A stretch of 64,000 nt of DNA from Scolanthus callimorphus (Eukaryota; Cnidaria; Anthozoa; Actiniaria; Edwardsiidae): the NCBI GenBank assembly GCA_033964015.1, contig CM066914.1:15889637-15953636 (forward strand), written 5' to 3'. Below are positions 23,124-35,899 of the stretch, piece by piece. Position 1 is the stretch's first letter. Each line of letters starts with the position of its first letter. The position numbers and the translations under genes are program-made. The notes beneath the pieces were generated by a model. That model was given only the letters and a program-made list of their open reading frames with translations, had not been told where the DNA came from and ran no database searches.

Positions 23124-26100
23124 ATGGTAGTGGCCCCAGATGAAAGCAAGGAGAAAGATTCCGAAGGTACTGTGGGTAACTTTCGCTTGATATCTCATGT
23201 ATTGCACACAAAAGAGGCGGACCAAAGTTTATGTTTATTTGGCGCGCGTTTCACATTTCGTACACAAATCTTGGAATACTTGAAGTTTGCCGCTACCAAA
23301 TCAATGCATTTTGTTTAGTGTTGACGAGTCTGCTGTACTGAGCTTTTAGGACTTAATTTTATCGGCATTTTAGCGTCAAGAATACCGTCTGTCAAATTCA
23401 GTATACGGTACTTGTCCCAAATACCTATCGTGCAAAGATCGAACCCAAAGATCAAGTGTTCTAGAATCTTTTAACTCTTTGCTTGTGATAATTTAGCTAA
23501 GCGAACAGGAAATCATTTATATATTTCGGCGGTGGTCATTATAATTCTTGCTATAATCACCGATGTTTAGCGGTTTTCGCTCGGTGTTTTATAGACACTG
23601 CACACGACGCGCTGTCGTGATGTCTACGGGTGCCCTGAAGTTATGAATGTTTGCGTTTGTTGTCTTTATGCAAGAAAGATTCCGCCCCTTAAAAGTATGT
23701 CGACGTCAAAGAAAGAATAATAATATCTTGTCGCTTTGTTTTGGACATTTGAAGTAGTTTTCTTCATGGTGGCCGTGGTTGTCAGTTTCCAGGAAATTGA
23801 CTAGACAGATGATAAAGGCTGCATGGGGACCAACGATTGACGGTTATAAAATAAGCTTTTTATTTGATAATACTCATAGTTATGAGTAAACAATTACTTT
23901 TTAGGTTTCAAAACAACAAAACAGCGAGACCTTTTTTGAGGAAAAGTTTCAGCATCCAAGACAGCTAACTTGCAAACTCCGAGATATATTTTTAAAATGA
24001 AGATTAGCTGTGATAAATGTTTAAAACAAGATGGGATGTTGTCTTTGTTCTTTGTAATGTCTAAATGAAAATAACGAAGCTTTGTGAAGGGAAATAGCCA
24101 TCTAATTTACCAGTGCAGTAACTATAAGTGCCCATTGTCACTAGCAAGATAATGAAACCCTGCTAGTTAATGATTTTAACAAGCACTGGCATGGCCAAAG
24201 TGGAATCCCTAATTTGGAACTCTTAATCACTGAACCCTTTAACCCATGTTTTCTTTTGGTCATACCTGTACAAAATCTTTGCTTACCTTATATATCATAT
24301 CTATTATTATAAATATTATATATCATATCTCAAACCCCTTCTGTACGAGGGGTATAGACAACAACAAGAAGACAAGACAACAAGAAGTTCATTTTGCAAA
24401 TAAATAGAGAAGGAAATAAGGTAACGACATCCGCAAATAGAAAAACTAGTCGAGGCGGATGGCATTAGATTTACAAACAGATTATTATTAATATTTTTCA
24501 TTAGAACTGCATCACTTGTTTATACATAAGGGAAAAGCGAAAAAGTAGAAAAAGGGAAAGAAATTAAGTAAGATGAATTTAAAAAGATGTTATTAAGCGA
24601 ATGAAAGTTTGGGCATCCTCGAGATCATTTTATCCACACCAATATAATCGTTTTCAGTTTCTAACAAATGTATCAATATTTTTCTTAATTGTTGCTTAAA
24701 ATTCGTATAGATAATTCGTATGGATAATTTCTGGGTCACATATAAAAAAAATGAACTAAAGACCCATGAAATATTGCAAATTTTCTTGTTGTGAAGTTTA
24801 ATAGACAAGATATTAATTAAGCATTAGAGCACAACTTTCTATGACTTTATCGGCGCAGTAGAGCACAAGTGATGTTGGGAGAGACACAAGAACGGGTGAG
24901 TGATTTTAAAACTTTCAAGTGTCTCTCCCAACATCACAAGTGCTCTATTTGCCGATATAGAAGTTGTGCTCTAATGCTTTTATGATATAGCAGGGAAGAA
25001 CCATTACATTGGTGTAATAGAGCATAGATTTGAACCAATCAGAGCGCATGTTATATTGTAGCTATATTATAACATTTTCTAAAACAGCCATGATTGGAGA
25101 AGAATAAGATTGACCTTCACGTGACAGTGGATTTTGAGGAGTATTTATACAGCATACCAAGCTGAAATTGCTGCCACAGGTCTTGAAATTGTGCCCGGTA
25201 CAGGTGTAAATACGCCTCAAAAATTTCCTTTTACTCCTAACTTTTTAGACTTAGGCACAAAATAACGACTGTGTTTTCAGTTTCTACAGTGTTCTCCTAG
25301 TGGATTTACACCTAGATTTTTGCTGAAATTCACCTATAATGCTGGTATAAGGCTTAAAATTACAACTTTGATTATTTCTTAATTTCAAGCCCTGTGCCGT
25401 CATCATACATTGTCCGATCAAAATAGCCAAATGTCAGACCAATTTTCAGATATGTCTGGCCGATTTTCCAGTAGAAACAACCAAAAAAAATATATTTAGT
25501 GCACATATGTTTAGTCCCCTACAAGCACAATTTTATCGGCCCAATCACAAAATTAAGTAATTTTTTCTGTAGAAAAAAGAAAGAAGAATAAGGTAGTTCC
25601 TTATATTTAACATTGTTATAGTAAATCCATTCATAACAATGAGGTATCAATGGCACCTATGTATGATGGTACACCAGACTTAGCAAAGTTGAGTTCGAAG
25701 TATTGCAAAATGTACAACTACCAGGAACTGAAATTGTGATTAATTTAGTCAACAATGTCACTAAATTTTTATCTCTTGAAAATCATTTTTCTTCCCTCAC
25801 CATCTCCTGATTTACATTTCATAGAAGAATGCCTGATACTAGGAAAAACTTCTGGTAAACAAATTTTGCAACTTGGTGATCACTTTACCAATGATTACAG
25901 GCCAACTTGCAACTGTATAGAAGAGTACATTTCTAGCTGCCCTCCCCCATTAAGATAAAAATGGGATGTTATACATAATGCCTGTTTGTGCCATACAAAT
26001 GGTATTTGCTTGCAGCAGTCAAGACAGTACTGAAATCCCTGGATGACCCAGAAACAGCTGGCCTGATCCTTGAGGAGCAAGCCAACGTGCTGAAAAACAT

Positions 26101-29100
26101 CCTTGGGGACCCCTCAGTACTCAAGCTTATCCGCGCTCATGACAAGTTAGAGGAGGGTCGCAAGAAGGTGGAGAATGATGACACCTCTAAACTTGTGAGG
26201 GAGGTGCTGGAAGAACTGGAGCCGCAAGTTGCCACTGAGGATAACGCTGCCGAGCTATGTGGTTTACTACAAGAGCCACATGTTATGGTATGGTTTTGAC
26301 TAGCAAGCTTGCTCTAAAAACTTAAGGTATCATTCTAACAGGGCTGGAAATGAATTGAATTTTCCAGGCCTTGATGCGAACACATGATGCTGTGGCTTTC
26401 AAGACCTACACGCCACCTCCGCCATCACCAGGAGTTGAGACATTCAATGGGTTTGGGGGAGGAGAACCCATCAGAATGGTTGGTCTACACAAACATGCTG
26501 ATGAGCATTTGGTAAGTGTACATAGGTGTAGTACATAGTAAACACTCACATATAAAAACAATGGATTAAGAACCTCAGACAGAATTTTATCATTTTAGGT
26601 ACCTGTTATATAAAACCTTACAATAAAATATAATTATGGAAGCCTTAATCAGTTACATACAAAATAGATAGCTTTGTAATTGGTATTGAAAAACTCCATA
26701 AACTTGGTTCTTTTAGGGAGTCACCCTAAAGGTTGAGGACAATCAGCTTGTCATCTCAAGAATCATTCATGGTGGCATGATTGACAGACAAGGTAAGCGT
26801 CTTTTGCAATTTGCAAGATAGAAGGTGTCTGCATCTGCTGTGACATTGATGGAATAGCAATATGTGAGAAATCACACAACAGCAGAGTCTAAAAGAGCAC
26901 TTTCACTACAATATGACTGTGAAAATGTCGTATGGTCCTTGCAATTCATTAGATATGCCACTGCCTAACAAATAGAAGTGAGCTGTTAACTCATACACAG
27001 TCAGGCAGGTCATATATCATTGATTATTATTATTTTTAAACCCTCATTAGGTCTGTTGCATGTTGGTGATATTATCAAAGAAGTCAATGGCAAAGACATG
27101 AGCGGAGATCCATCCGAACTCCAGACATATTTGGTATGCATTATTAAATACACCATTATGCTGATTAACCCTTTCAGTCCCAATAGTGCCAAATGGCACA
27201 TTCTTACATACAGAGACTTAGAAGGCTCTACCATCAAACTCCTGGCAAAGTGACACTTAATCTCTGATTATTTGCATAGAAGAGTGATTTGTCTACTGTT
27301 CAGAAAAGCTGTGTGGATCAGAGGCTTGGATTTCACGCAGAAAAAGACACATAATTTCACAAAACATTGCGCGATTTTTGACATGCAAAAACACATGCTC
27401 GACTGAACATGATGATGGATTTTTTCGCATAAAATTCTAGACTAAATGAAACACAATCAACAAGCTACAGGTATTATTTAAAAGTACCTTTAATCCTTAG
27501 CTCTGACATGAAGTTTCACCTCTCCAAGTCTACATTCAAGGAAAATATGGCGCTTTGAACTTTGAATCGACTGCACAGTAAAACAATGCAAAACCCTATC
27601 GCTCGGGATACCTGTGGTAAATGAATGACATTTCACAGCGCTCTTCCCCCTGTATTGACAGATTAGACAAAAGATTTATATAAGTCTTTTTGCCCTGCAA
27701 CAATTAAAAGCAAAAGCATCCTCAGTTGCTTGCTTTTTATGTCTAAAACACAGATTCCAAAGAACTCTGTGCTCAGGCAAAAAGATTCCACTAGAGAGGG
27801 GCCAGGGTTTCTTTGACCAATATTTTTCACAGCTCTCAGAAGAACAGTGGAAAAAGTCAATGAAACCCCTCAGCCATACTTCTTACTCGAAGCACAGCAC
27901 AAATGCATTGTCCATAATAGACTTAATGATGTCCTATGGCCTCTTCTGAGTGGAATTTTGGTTAAATTTTAAGCAAAGTTATCAGATGTCTAATCTGTGC
28001 GAAAGCTTCCCGCCACTGGAAAGCAACATATGTCAGCGGTAAAGCTCTACAGAAAGCCCCAGCCTCCCTCTCATAAAAAACAGGAATACCAGAAACTCGG
28101 CACTGACATGCAAAAATGGGCAGGGGTGTGTCTGTTTGCCCTCATAAAATAAGGAAATTAGGGAAAATGCTATGGGACTGAAAGGGTTAATAAGTAAATG
28201 CAGTGGCAGATTCAGGATTTTACAGAGGGGGTTCCATTTCATTCGTCACTCCTTTGAATACTGATACAGGGAAATATAATATGCAGAGCTCCACCATGTG
28301 TGGTCTTAGTATCACAATACAATCCTCATTGTTTTTGTGTTCAAGTTGGGTTCCATGGAACACTTCAAACTGCCCCTGGATCAGCCACTGAATGTAAATT
28401 AACAAACAGTAAATTTAAGAGGGGCAGAAGGGTAATGTTTATCTTATCTTCCATTAGAAGATTTTTATCAGTTTTTGTTTTGTTTTTCAGTCCAAATCCA
28501 CAGGCAAGATTACTCTCAAAGTTCTTCCAAGTTATCATGAGTCACCAGCTTTGTGCCAGGCAAGTAACATGTCATCAGCGCCACATTTCTAGCCACTGTA
28601 TTTCCTGCACCAATGTTCTGAGTCAAAGCTTTATGTAGCCACATCCCAATCAATTAACTGTGTTTTGAGTGGGGCACATGACTGAATGTTAAAATGCATT
28701 ATCTGTCCAGTTTGGAAAAAGAATACAAGAGTAGTGTTTGAATGTGCAGTATTTGAAGTACTTCAATTGCTAAGACTGCATTTATATTCATAACATAACA
28801 TCTTCTTATATTATGATTTATATTCACAGGTTTTTGTGAGAGCGCATTTTGACTATGACCCAGCAAAAGATGACATGATACCATGTGCAGATGCAGGGCT
28901 GGCATTCAGACAAGGCGAAGTACTACAGATAGTTGACCAGGAAGACCCTAACTGGTGGCAGGTATTCATGACTCTTCCTTTTCTATTTTCTGTCACTATT
29001 ATTGACTTTATTGGGAGCCAGCAAAGAGTATTTATTGTATTGCTTTGGCTGTCTTTGAAGTGACACCCATTTTAATAATTGTATCCCTAGGCTAAAAAAG

Positions 29101-31038
29101 TTGATGATGCAAAAGCAGCAGGATCATCCCAAGTCAGATTTGCGAGGAAAGGTATGTGCACAAAGGGGCTGCCTTCTCCACCTCTATAAACCTGCTTAAA
29201 GGCCCATCATCAACCATGATCCTTTACGCCGAGGTACATTTTCTCAATAACAGAAAATGTACCTTGTAGCGTTACTTGAAACAACTGTTTTTGATATTGC
29301 CATTTCATGCAGTTTTTACCAGGGGCCGGTTCCTGAAAGGTGGATTAGCGCTTTTCTAGGAATAAAATTTGCTAATCCAGCAATAAATTTAATCCTGCAA
29401 TAAAATCGAGTTCCTGAAAGCGGGAATAGCGCTATTCCCTGGATTAAATTTACACCAATTTCGCACGATATTTCTTTAAAAAGTGCAAGATGTAGCAGTT
29501 CAAAACAAAAACACAAGCTCACAAAGGATGGCAGCTTGTGGTGGGCCTTTAATGGAGGAAATCTTCCAAGAAATCGCGTAATTGTGACACAAAGTGGAAA
29601 CAATTTTTAGATAGAGTATTACAAATCCAATTTCATTGCTTCTTTCATTTTTTGAAAGGTATTGATAAAATACAGAATTGGCGATAACACCAAAAGAAAT
29701 TCCCAAGGAAACCTCAGAAATATTTTTTTAAAGTTGTAAAACATCATTTTCGATGTTTGGTGTTGTAAGAAATTATTTTTTTAGATCAGATATCAAAAGC
29801 AGTAAGACATAAGTCTACACTATGATATAAATTATTTTGTTCCAAGATTTTTTTTCCAATCGTTACTCTTTTTTCCAATCGATTACCTCTTAGTTTGTAA
29901 TAATTACTCAATAAAACCCCTTAGCTTGCCATATATATTTTCCATGGTTGCTTGTAATATTCATAACAGACCATGACATAAGGGTGATGTGAGAATAAAC
30001 AGTTCATGATTCTCTAAATAGGCGAAGGGCAGGCGTAAAGAAGACAAACCAGGCAGTAAATTCTGTAAGTAACAAAGTTGACAAAGATGATCATTTGCTG
30101 ATGCTTCCCAAACTGACATCATTTTTCTTGTTCAGTATGTGGCAGCAAGAAGAAACAAAAGTCATGTATAAGTCGTCCAAGAACTATGGTAAAAAATAAG
30201 CAACTGTTCTAGAAAATTTCTCTTTTTTGGGGGGTTTTATTGCCTTTTGTGTCGCTAAATACTGGTGGCTCTTGTTCTAGATTTTGACAAGCATGAACTG
30301 ACGCTCTATGAAGAAGTTGCAAAGATGCCGCCTTTCCAGAGGAAGACTTTGGTGATGATAGGTAACAAGGACAAATGTTATTGCCAACTTGTTTCTTTCG
30401 GACAAGTTCTAAGAAGAAACAGGGTTATTACTTTAAGTGCTTTCATTGTGAAATCTGAATCCGGATTTTTAATAGTGGATTTGTTTTAAAGTAGATTGTT
30501 AAACCTTTAAATCCAAGCGAAGATTAAAAGGATGCAACCTTAATCCGTATTTGACGCATTCATAATAATTATTGTCGTTTTTTGGGGAGAAAAAATCCGA
30601 CCATGGCCGATTGTCAGTCAGGGTGCAACGTTCTTTCATTAAAAAACCTGACAATCCAAAAAAAATGCCTAATTTGACCCCACATAGATGAAGAAGCCAT
30701 TTCATGACAATTACAGAAAACCGCAAAAAGAAACCATGTCGAAGTAATAGAGTACGTGCCGTAATACATGTTCACTTTACATTAGGAAGAACAAAAATCA
30801 TGAACGTTTAATTATGTTGTCGTTTTTATCAGGTGCACAAGGAGTGGGACGACGGACACTGAAAAACAAGCTCATTATGTCTGATCGGTCAAGATTTGGC
30901 ACAACCATACCACGTAAGTTCTGTTGATTTTTCTTCTATTTGTGTAATAATAACAACAACAAATTTAACATTTTACCTAAAGCACGACAAGCACCTACTC
31001 CTCCTATAATTCTCAAATCCCAACCCAGTGCCCGACAC

Positions 31039-31084
<46 letters not shown>

Positions 31085-33960
31085 GGGGGGGGGGGGACTC
31101 CCATATTTTTTGACCGGGGATGATCGTCGGAATTTTCAGTTTCACCCCTAAAAGATACCAAACATGGCGGGCCATGGCGTGGCTCAAAAAGAAAAAAGAT
31201 ACCCTAAAAGATGAGGCCTTATGTGCAAAGTAGGCGCGAAGGAGACAGGTAACAGGTAAAGATACCCATCAAGAAATTTCCGTGTTTTGTTTCTAATTTA
31301 TCGTCTTCTCATCGAGTAATCTCTTTTTCTTACACGGTTTTTAGAAGCACCATCATGAGAGTAAACAATTTGGACACATATTTCGGCCCTAAAAGATACC
31401 AATCTCCCTAATTTTATTGAAGATTAAGATCACCCCTAAAAGAGACCCCGTGATTTTAACCCCTAAAAGATACGACGATCATCCCCGGTCAAAAATATGG
31501 AGTCCCCCCCCCCCCCCCCCCCCCCCCCGGGGCCCGACATCGGCGTTCTTTTGGAGATATGTTATTGTCGCCTAATTAAGAAATTCTAGCCGCCAAATAG
31601 TGAAGTTTCCTCGCCAAAATAGAAATCTGGTCGCCATATTTTCACCCGAATTTTAATTAAAATGCTGTTGACAGCTAATTTTGAGAAGGACATTTTTGGA
31701 AACCTGCAAGCTTGACATTTTTGCTCGCCAAATCCTAACATTTAGTCGCCATTGGCGATCATATGGTCGCAAACCCCACCCCATGTTTCTGGCCTGAAAG
31801 GTTAATCCATATTGCCATGTCTCACTTGTTGTATTCCGACAGACACGAGTCGCGAGCCCCGTGAGGGAGAGAGCAGTGGTCGGGGATATTTCTTTGTGAG
31901 TCGAGAGGAAATGGATCGTGACATACGTGCCGGCAAGTTCCTCGAGTACGGGGAGTACGATGGTAACATGTACGGGACTAAAGTAGACACCATTCGAGAG
32001 GTCATGAGATCTGGCAAGATGTGCGTCGTGGACGTTAACCCTACCGTGAGTAATAGGAGGGTGGAGATAACGGGGGCTACAATGTTTCAGGGGTCTCATG
32101 GGGAGGGACAAAACGTTTGGTTGACGATATATGGGGTATTAAAAACGTTTTTGACATTGGGCAATTCCAGAAAATAAGGTACCCTCCCCACGGGCGGCAC
32201 TAGTTTTTGACCCCCCCATGCATCCACAATTTCCGAAATGGTTTACCCCCTCCCCCCCCCCCCCCCATGCATATAGAACTCCGGGCAGGTTAAGAAATCC
32301 AGCTTCAAAAAACCCCCCTTGCAATCAGAATTCCGAGCTCTTAAACCCCCCATCCCATCGGAATTTCCAAATGCCGCCCGTGGGGGTACCTTTATTTTCT
32401 GGAATTGCCCATTTGTCTTTCCATTTACCAATCCCTCCGTTTACCATAAATAATGACCACTCCCTGAGGTCTGAGTAAAGGCAAAATATGGCATTTTGAC
32501 ATATTTCTGTCACGCGAGTCACGGAATTATTACTGTATTGAGAACAACAAAAGCACTTTTGAAGAAAAAGCAATACCAAATTGAACAGTCTGCTGTAGGA
32601 TATTTTAAAAAAACTCGCAAGCCCTCGGGAGCTACAATAGTGTTACTCTGTCATGTGGAATGGCCATTAACAATCTTTACAAAAATGAACAAGTGTGGTG
32701 TTTATAAATTAAAAAGAATGTTTGGATTTTGGAAAAAGAGCTTCTAACTCTACATGCAGAGGTGTGGCTGCTTTCCATAGCAACAGTAGAGGGAAGGGCA
32801 GTGAGAATTCCACAAAAAGAATGTTGATAATTTGGGCAAAGGCATTTGGCTTTTTAAGATTCTAATCTAGCCAGTATCTGGACAATATATTAAAGTTGAA
32901 ATATGACTTTCCAGGCCCTCAAAGTCCTGAAGACACCCGAGTTCATGCCATTCATTGTATGCATCGCCTCCCCGGCATTTGAGGTTTCCAAGGAATACCA
33001 AAGCAAAGCGCTATCAGAAGGAACCATCAACAAGAAGCGAACGGTAAGGCGAGGGGGCCGCCCCCCTTCTCGGGAGCTTTTCCCATACATTTACTGTATT
33101 TGCTAGAGGAAATATGAAAATTTTCGTCCCATGTTTTCACTATCCCCCCCCCCCCCCTTTATGAAATGGCTGGATCCGCCCCTGTTAAAGTATACTGACC
33201 ACTAACTTAAAACATGTTGCAAGATTCGCAGCCTGAGGAAATAGCCGTTCTTTATCGCGCCGCACCCTGTGTGACAAAAATACGTCTACGAACCAAGGGG
33301 ATGGCGCAATAAAGGACGGGTGTTTACACAGGCTGTAAGACCCATTATTATTTGAAGTGCTTTCTGTGAATAGAATTTCCATTGTCTGTATAGAAGAATC
33401 CCGATTGGAATGTTAAAAGAAAAGCTTTTTATTATATAAACTATAGTGTTTTACAAGGATTTCTACCGCTGAGAAATTTCTTATATCAGCACGCGTAAGG
33501 ATACGAGATATTTTTCGCCACGTTTTTCCCAATAAAATCCCGTTGTTTCGAAAAATACAGTGTTACGGTTTATGTAATAAACAGAATAGTACAGCATTTG
33601 AAACCTTAGCTAGCCGGCTCTCAAGTGCGTTTTTCTCGGATATTTGATTTTTTGGGCGCGCGGGATTTTTGTGTCGCGACAGAGGAATCCCCCCCCCCCC
33701 CCTCCCCCAAACATTCCGAAAAACCCACTGGAGAGCCGGCTAGTAGACTAAACCTTAACATGAATTTGATTTTTTTTCCGCAGGACGATGAGCTTCGAAA
33801 GACCGTCGAGGACTCCGAACGCTTGTACAACTCATACGCCCACTACTTTGATTTGACAATCGTCAACGAAAACATCGACGAAGCGTTCCAGAAACTTCAA
33901 CACGCCATCGAGGCGCTGAGCACGGAACCCCAATGGGTACCAGTCAGTTGGGTCTACTAG
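23124..33960 (+). CDS. MPP6-like: MPP2/MPP6-type MAGUK scaffold (p55 family)
   Basis: Fifteen coding exons: 23124-23166, 26016-26287, 26368-26511, 26717-26792, 27051-27133, 28491-28559, 28830-28961, 29091-29151, 30033-30064, 30146-30188, 30281-30361, 30833-30913, 31843-32045, 32915-33043, 33784-33960. They give 541 residues, matching the ~540 aa of human MPP6. Domains in order: paired L27 (about 15-125), PDZ (about 136-221, [19 protein letters not shown]), SH3 (about 228-295, EDPNWWQ), hook, guanylate kinase-like (about 333-535, [14 protein letters not shown], ending [11 protein letters not shown]). The GK loop is GAQGVGRR, lacking the lysine of a real P-loop, so it is a binding module and not an enzyme. 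MPP proteins organise membrane complexes and cell polarity. The intron after 28559 begins GC. Exons 9 and 10 are inferred from frame and use the second of two nearby AGs. Introns carry several MITEs. Confidence 0.93.
24821..24977. mobile_element. Hairpin MITE with GCATTAGAGCACAACTT termini
   Basis: The two arms are nearly perfect inverted repeats. An inner arm pair built on GTGTCTCTCCCAACATCAC lies near the centre. It lies in the long first intron of the MAGUK gene. Confidence 0.8.
25177..25394. mobile_element. CAGGTCTTGAAATTG MITE
   Basis: The left end CAGGTCTTGAAATTG is complementary to the right end AATTTCAAGCCCTG. It is a diverged relative of the CAGGGCTGGAAATT group, in the first MAGUK intron. 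Apart from this and 24821-24977, intron 1 (23167-26015) shows nothing coding. Confidence 0.55.
28201..28390. mobile_element. MITE with CAGTGGCAGATTCAGG termini
   Basis: CAGTGGCAGATTCAGG and CCTGGATCAGCCACTG are imperfect inverted repeats enclosing about 160 bp. It lies in the MAGUK intron between exons 5 and 6. Related right ends (GGATCTGCCCCTG) occur near 33175 and 40575. Confidence 0.6.
31041..31528. mobile_element. Poly-G/poly-C bounded CCCTAAAAGATACC element, copy 1
   Basis: It begins with a 43-base G run, a T and 12 more Gs, then ACTCCCATATTTTTTGACC. It ends with the complement followed by 25 Cs. Internal CCCCTAAAAGATACC blocks face both ways. Flanks share GCCCGACA, a possible 8-bp duplication. 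It sits in a MAGUK intron between GK exons. Run lengths may be unreliable in the assembly. Confidence 0.75.
32159..32410. mobile_element. MITE with GGGCAATTCCAGAAAATAAG termini
   Basis: It is a full copy with complementary ends GGGCAATTCCAGAAAATAAG and CTTTATTTTCTGGAATTGCC. Inside are GGTACC-GGGCGGC blocks and C-runs before ATGCAT. Other copies: 5189-5415 (truncated) and a diverged one at 39236-39405. It lies in the MAGUK intron 32046-32914. Confidence 0.8.
33612..33749. mobile_element. TAGCCGGC-ended MITE with 10-bp target duplication
   Basis: Ends TAGCCGGCTCTC and GAGAGCCGGCTAGTAGACT are flanked by AAACCTTAGC (33602-33611) and AAACCTTAAC (33750-33759), one mismatch in ten. It is related to 5909-6065, sharing GGATATTTGATTTTTT and CCACTGGAGAGCCGGCTAG blocks. 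It ends only 24 bp before the AG of the last MAGUK intron. Confidence 0.78.
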
Positions 33961-34086
33961 GGAGCAGTATTATACCTGGTTCACACTGTAGTTAGCTTTG
34001 CATGGTAAAGCGTGGTTCACACCTGGGGTGCAACAGAGGTCTAAAGGGTACCAGGTTCAAATATATTTTTTATTTAGTTGTTCACA

Positions 34087-34662
34087 TTAGACAATTCTAC
34101 GTTGCGCTTTCCTCACGTTTGTGCCTCGACGTATAACGAATACGGACCTAAGCGAGACAAGTACGGGCTGCGTATGACCTTTGATTAAGCACTCATTTTT
34201 CATCAGGTAACTTAGTGCGCTCTTTCCTTCGTGACCCTGAAATGTGAACCAGGCATAATAACCGTGGGTTTCTGAACAATGGAAGGGATAAGGGGGGCCG
34301 TTTCCCTCCATTACTGCAACTGAATGTGGATAAATATTTTCTACTGACAAGACAATTTTGAGAAACACTTTAGTAGCCAAAAGGGAAATATCAGCATCTT
34401 CCTGTCGTCTTAGGAACAAGTGAGAATGGAATATTTCATTCGTGAATGCGTAGGTTAGGCAGAATTGTCCCACCTGCTGTTTTACACATCCATTATCTTG
34501 TTCTTGTGCGCGTGAAGTGAAACTAAAATCTCCGTAGTAACTTCCGAGGATGCGCTTCTTTGATTTGTCTGCGTTTTTAAACTTTTTCCATGCTCGCTGT
34601 GTAAAGTCAAGTCTTACCATTCTAAAAAAAACATCTTTTAATTTTCTAGTTAAGTAAATCAT
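34087..34662 (-). CDS. Possible unknown 191-aa ORF
   Basis: A minus-strand frame opens at ATG 34662 and closes at 34087. It is longer than expected by chance in such AT-rich DNA, but it matches nothing I know and has no signal peptide or membrane helix. The first ~14 residues are AT-rich; a TTTTTTTTAG just before a second ATG suggests the true coding part might start there. It overlaps the likely 3' UTR of the opposite-strand MAGUK gene. It could be a chance frame, a decayed gene or a transposon piece. Confidence 0.22.
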   Translation of the reverse strand: MIYLTRKLKDVFFRMVRLDFTQRAWKKFKNADKSKKRILGSYYGDFSFTSRAQEQDNGCVKQQVGQFCLTYAFTNEIFHSHLFLRRQEDADISLLATKVFLKIVLSVENIYPHSVAVMEGNGPPYPFHCSETHGYYAWFTFQGHEGKSALSYLMKNECLIKGHTQPVLVSLRSVFVIRRGTNVRKAQRRIV

Positions 34663-35899
34663 AATATATTATATACCTATTTACGTGGAAAAAAAAACAA
34701 GCATGCTATAATATTCAATGATGTTCTCCAGTTCTCCATATGCTTGATGATCCAGCGAAAGAACGTGCTGTCGAAGAACAGGGTTTGGAAGGGATTCTGG
34801 CTCCCGCATTCCTGTTGTATGTGTGTTCCTTGTGAAAATCTACATTATGAGAAAAGTTTGCCCTCAACCCGATGCCAGCTTTTTGCTATTCCATTTGCGA
34901 GCGGCGGTAGAACCCCGAATCGTGCGGCGTAATTTGACCAAATCCCGCCAAAACACTTCCACGCGTGGCCCGCGCTCCCGTGGAGTTTTCAGTCCGAGAA
35001 ACGTTTTTCGGTCCCCCCCCCCCCATTTTCGCGCCGCCAAAAGCCCCACTTTGAAACTGTTCCGCCGTCCCTGTCTCTGAAAACACACGGGAACGCTTGG
35101 CGCGCAGGCTATTCCACACGTTGAAATGAAATTTCGCTGGACCAAACCTGGAAACGCATCCGATATCGGGTGCGGTAGAGCATGCTACGTTGACTTTGGC
35201 TGTGCAAGAATTCAGTCAATATGAACAATTTATTTTTATCACAGATTTCCTCCAAACGTAGTTTAAATCTGTCATGTAGATCATACATTACAATACTGTT
35301 GATGAAAAGAAAAAAAAATGTAGGTATTGTATTAAGAATAAAAGCGTTTAAAATCCTAAAGTGTGTATGATTTCTGTGATCCGCGCTGCCACCTCGCTGG
35401 GACCTCCAACATTTACATTTTAAAGCGACGTGTACATGTAACATTTGAGTGATCTGAAAAATTTCCATGTCAGGAGCTAATTTCATTTGGTTATACATAT
35501 TCCTTTATATATCTCTTTTTATTTTATTTTTGCACACATCTTCTATTTCATTTTTACAGTATATATCATAAAATGTACACCGTAAGCGCCTTTGGACATT
35601 TAGGAATAAGCGCTATAAAAATCTGAATGCCTCTTTTTCAAGCATAACATAACATTAGCTTTGTAAAGGGAAGTTTACACTTTTGTTGTAATTTATATTT
35701 GTCGCGCGAGTCGCTACGATTTTTCTCGCACGTACGCGTCAACTCAAAATCTGCTCTAATAATTTAAACTCGTGCAACTCGGCGCGACCTGCCGCAATTT
35801 TTGTCGCGGATATTTCAAACATGTTCGAAACTCTTTGCAACTTGGTGCGATTTGAAGGAAAGAGAGCTCAGAAATCGCACCGGATTTACATATCTCGTT

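Noticed and set aside
25988..26015. Start codon of the MAGUK at 25988
   Set aside because: This ATG is in the intron before the L27 exon; a splice from 23166 to 26016 keeps frame and matches the family N-terminus better.
30936..31187. Poly-proline minus ORFs
   Set aside because: They are produced by the long G homopolymer at the end of a repeat element.
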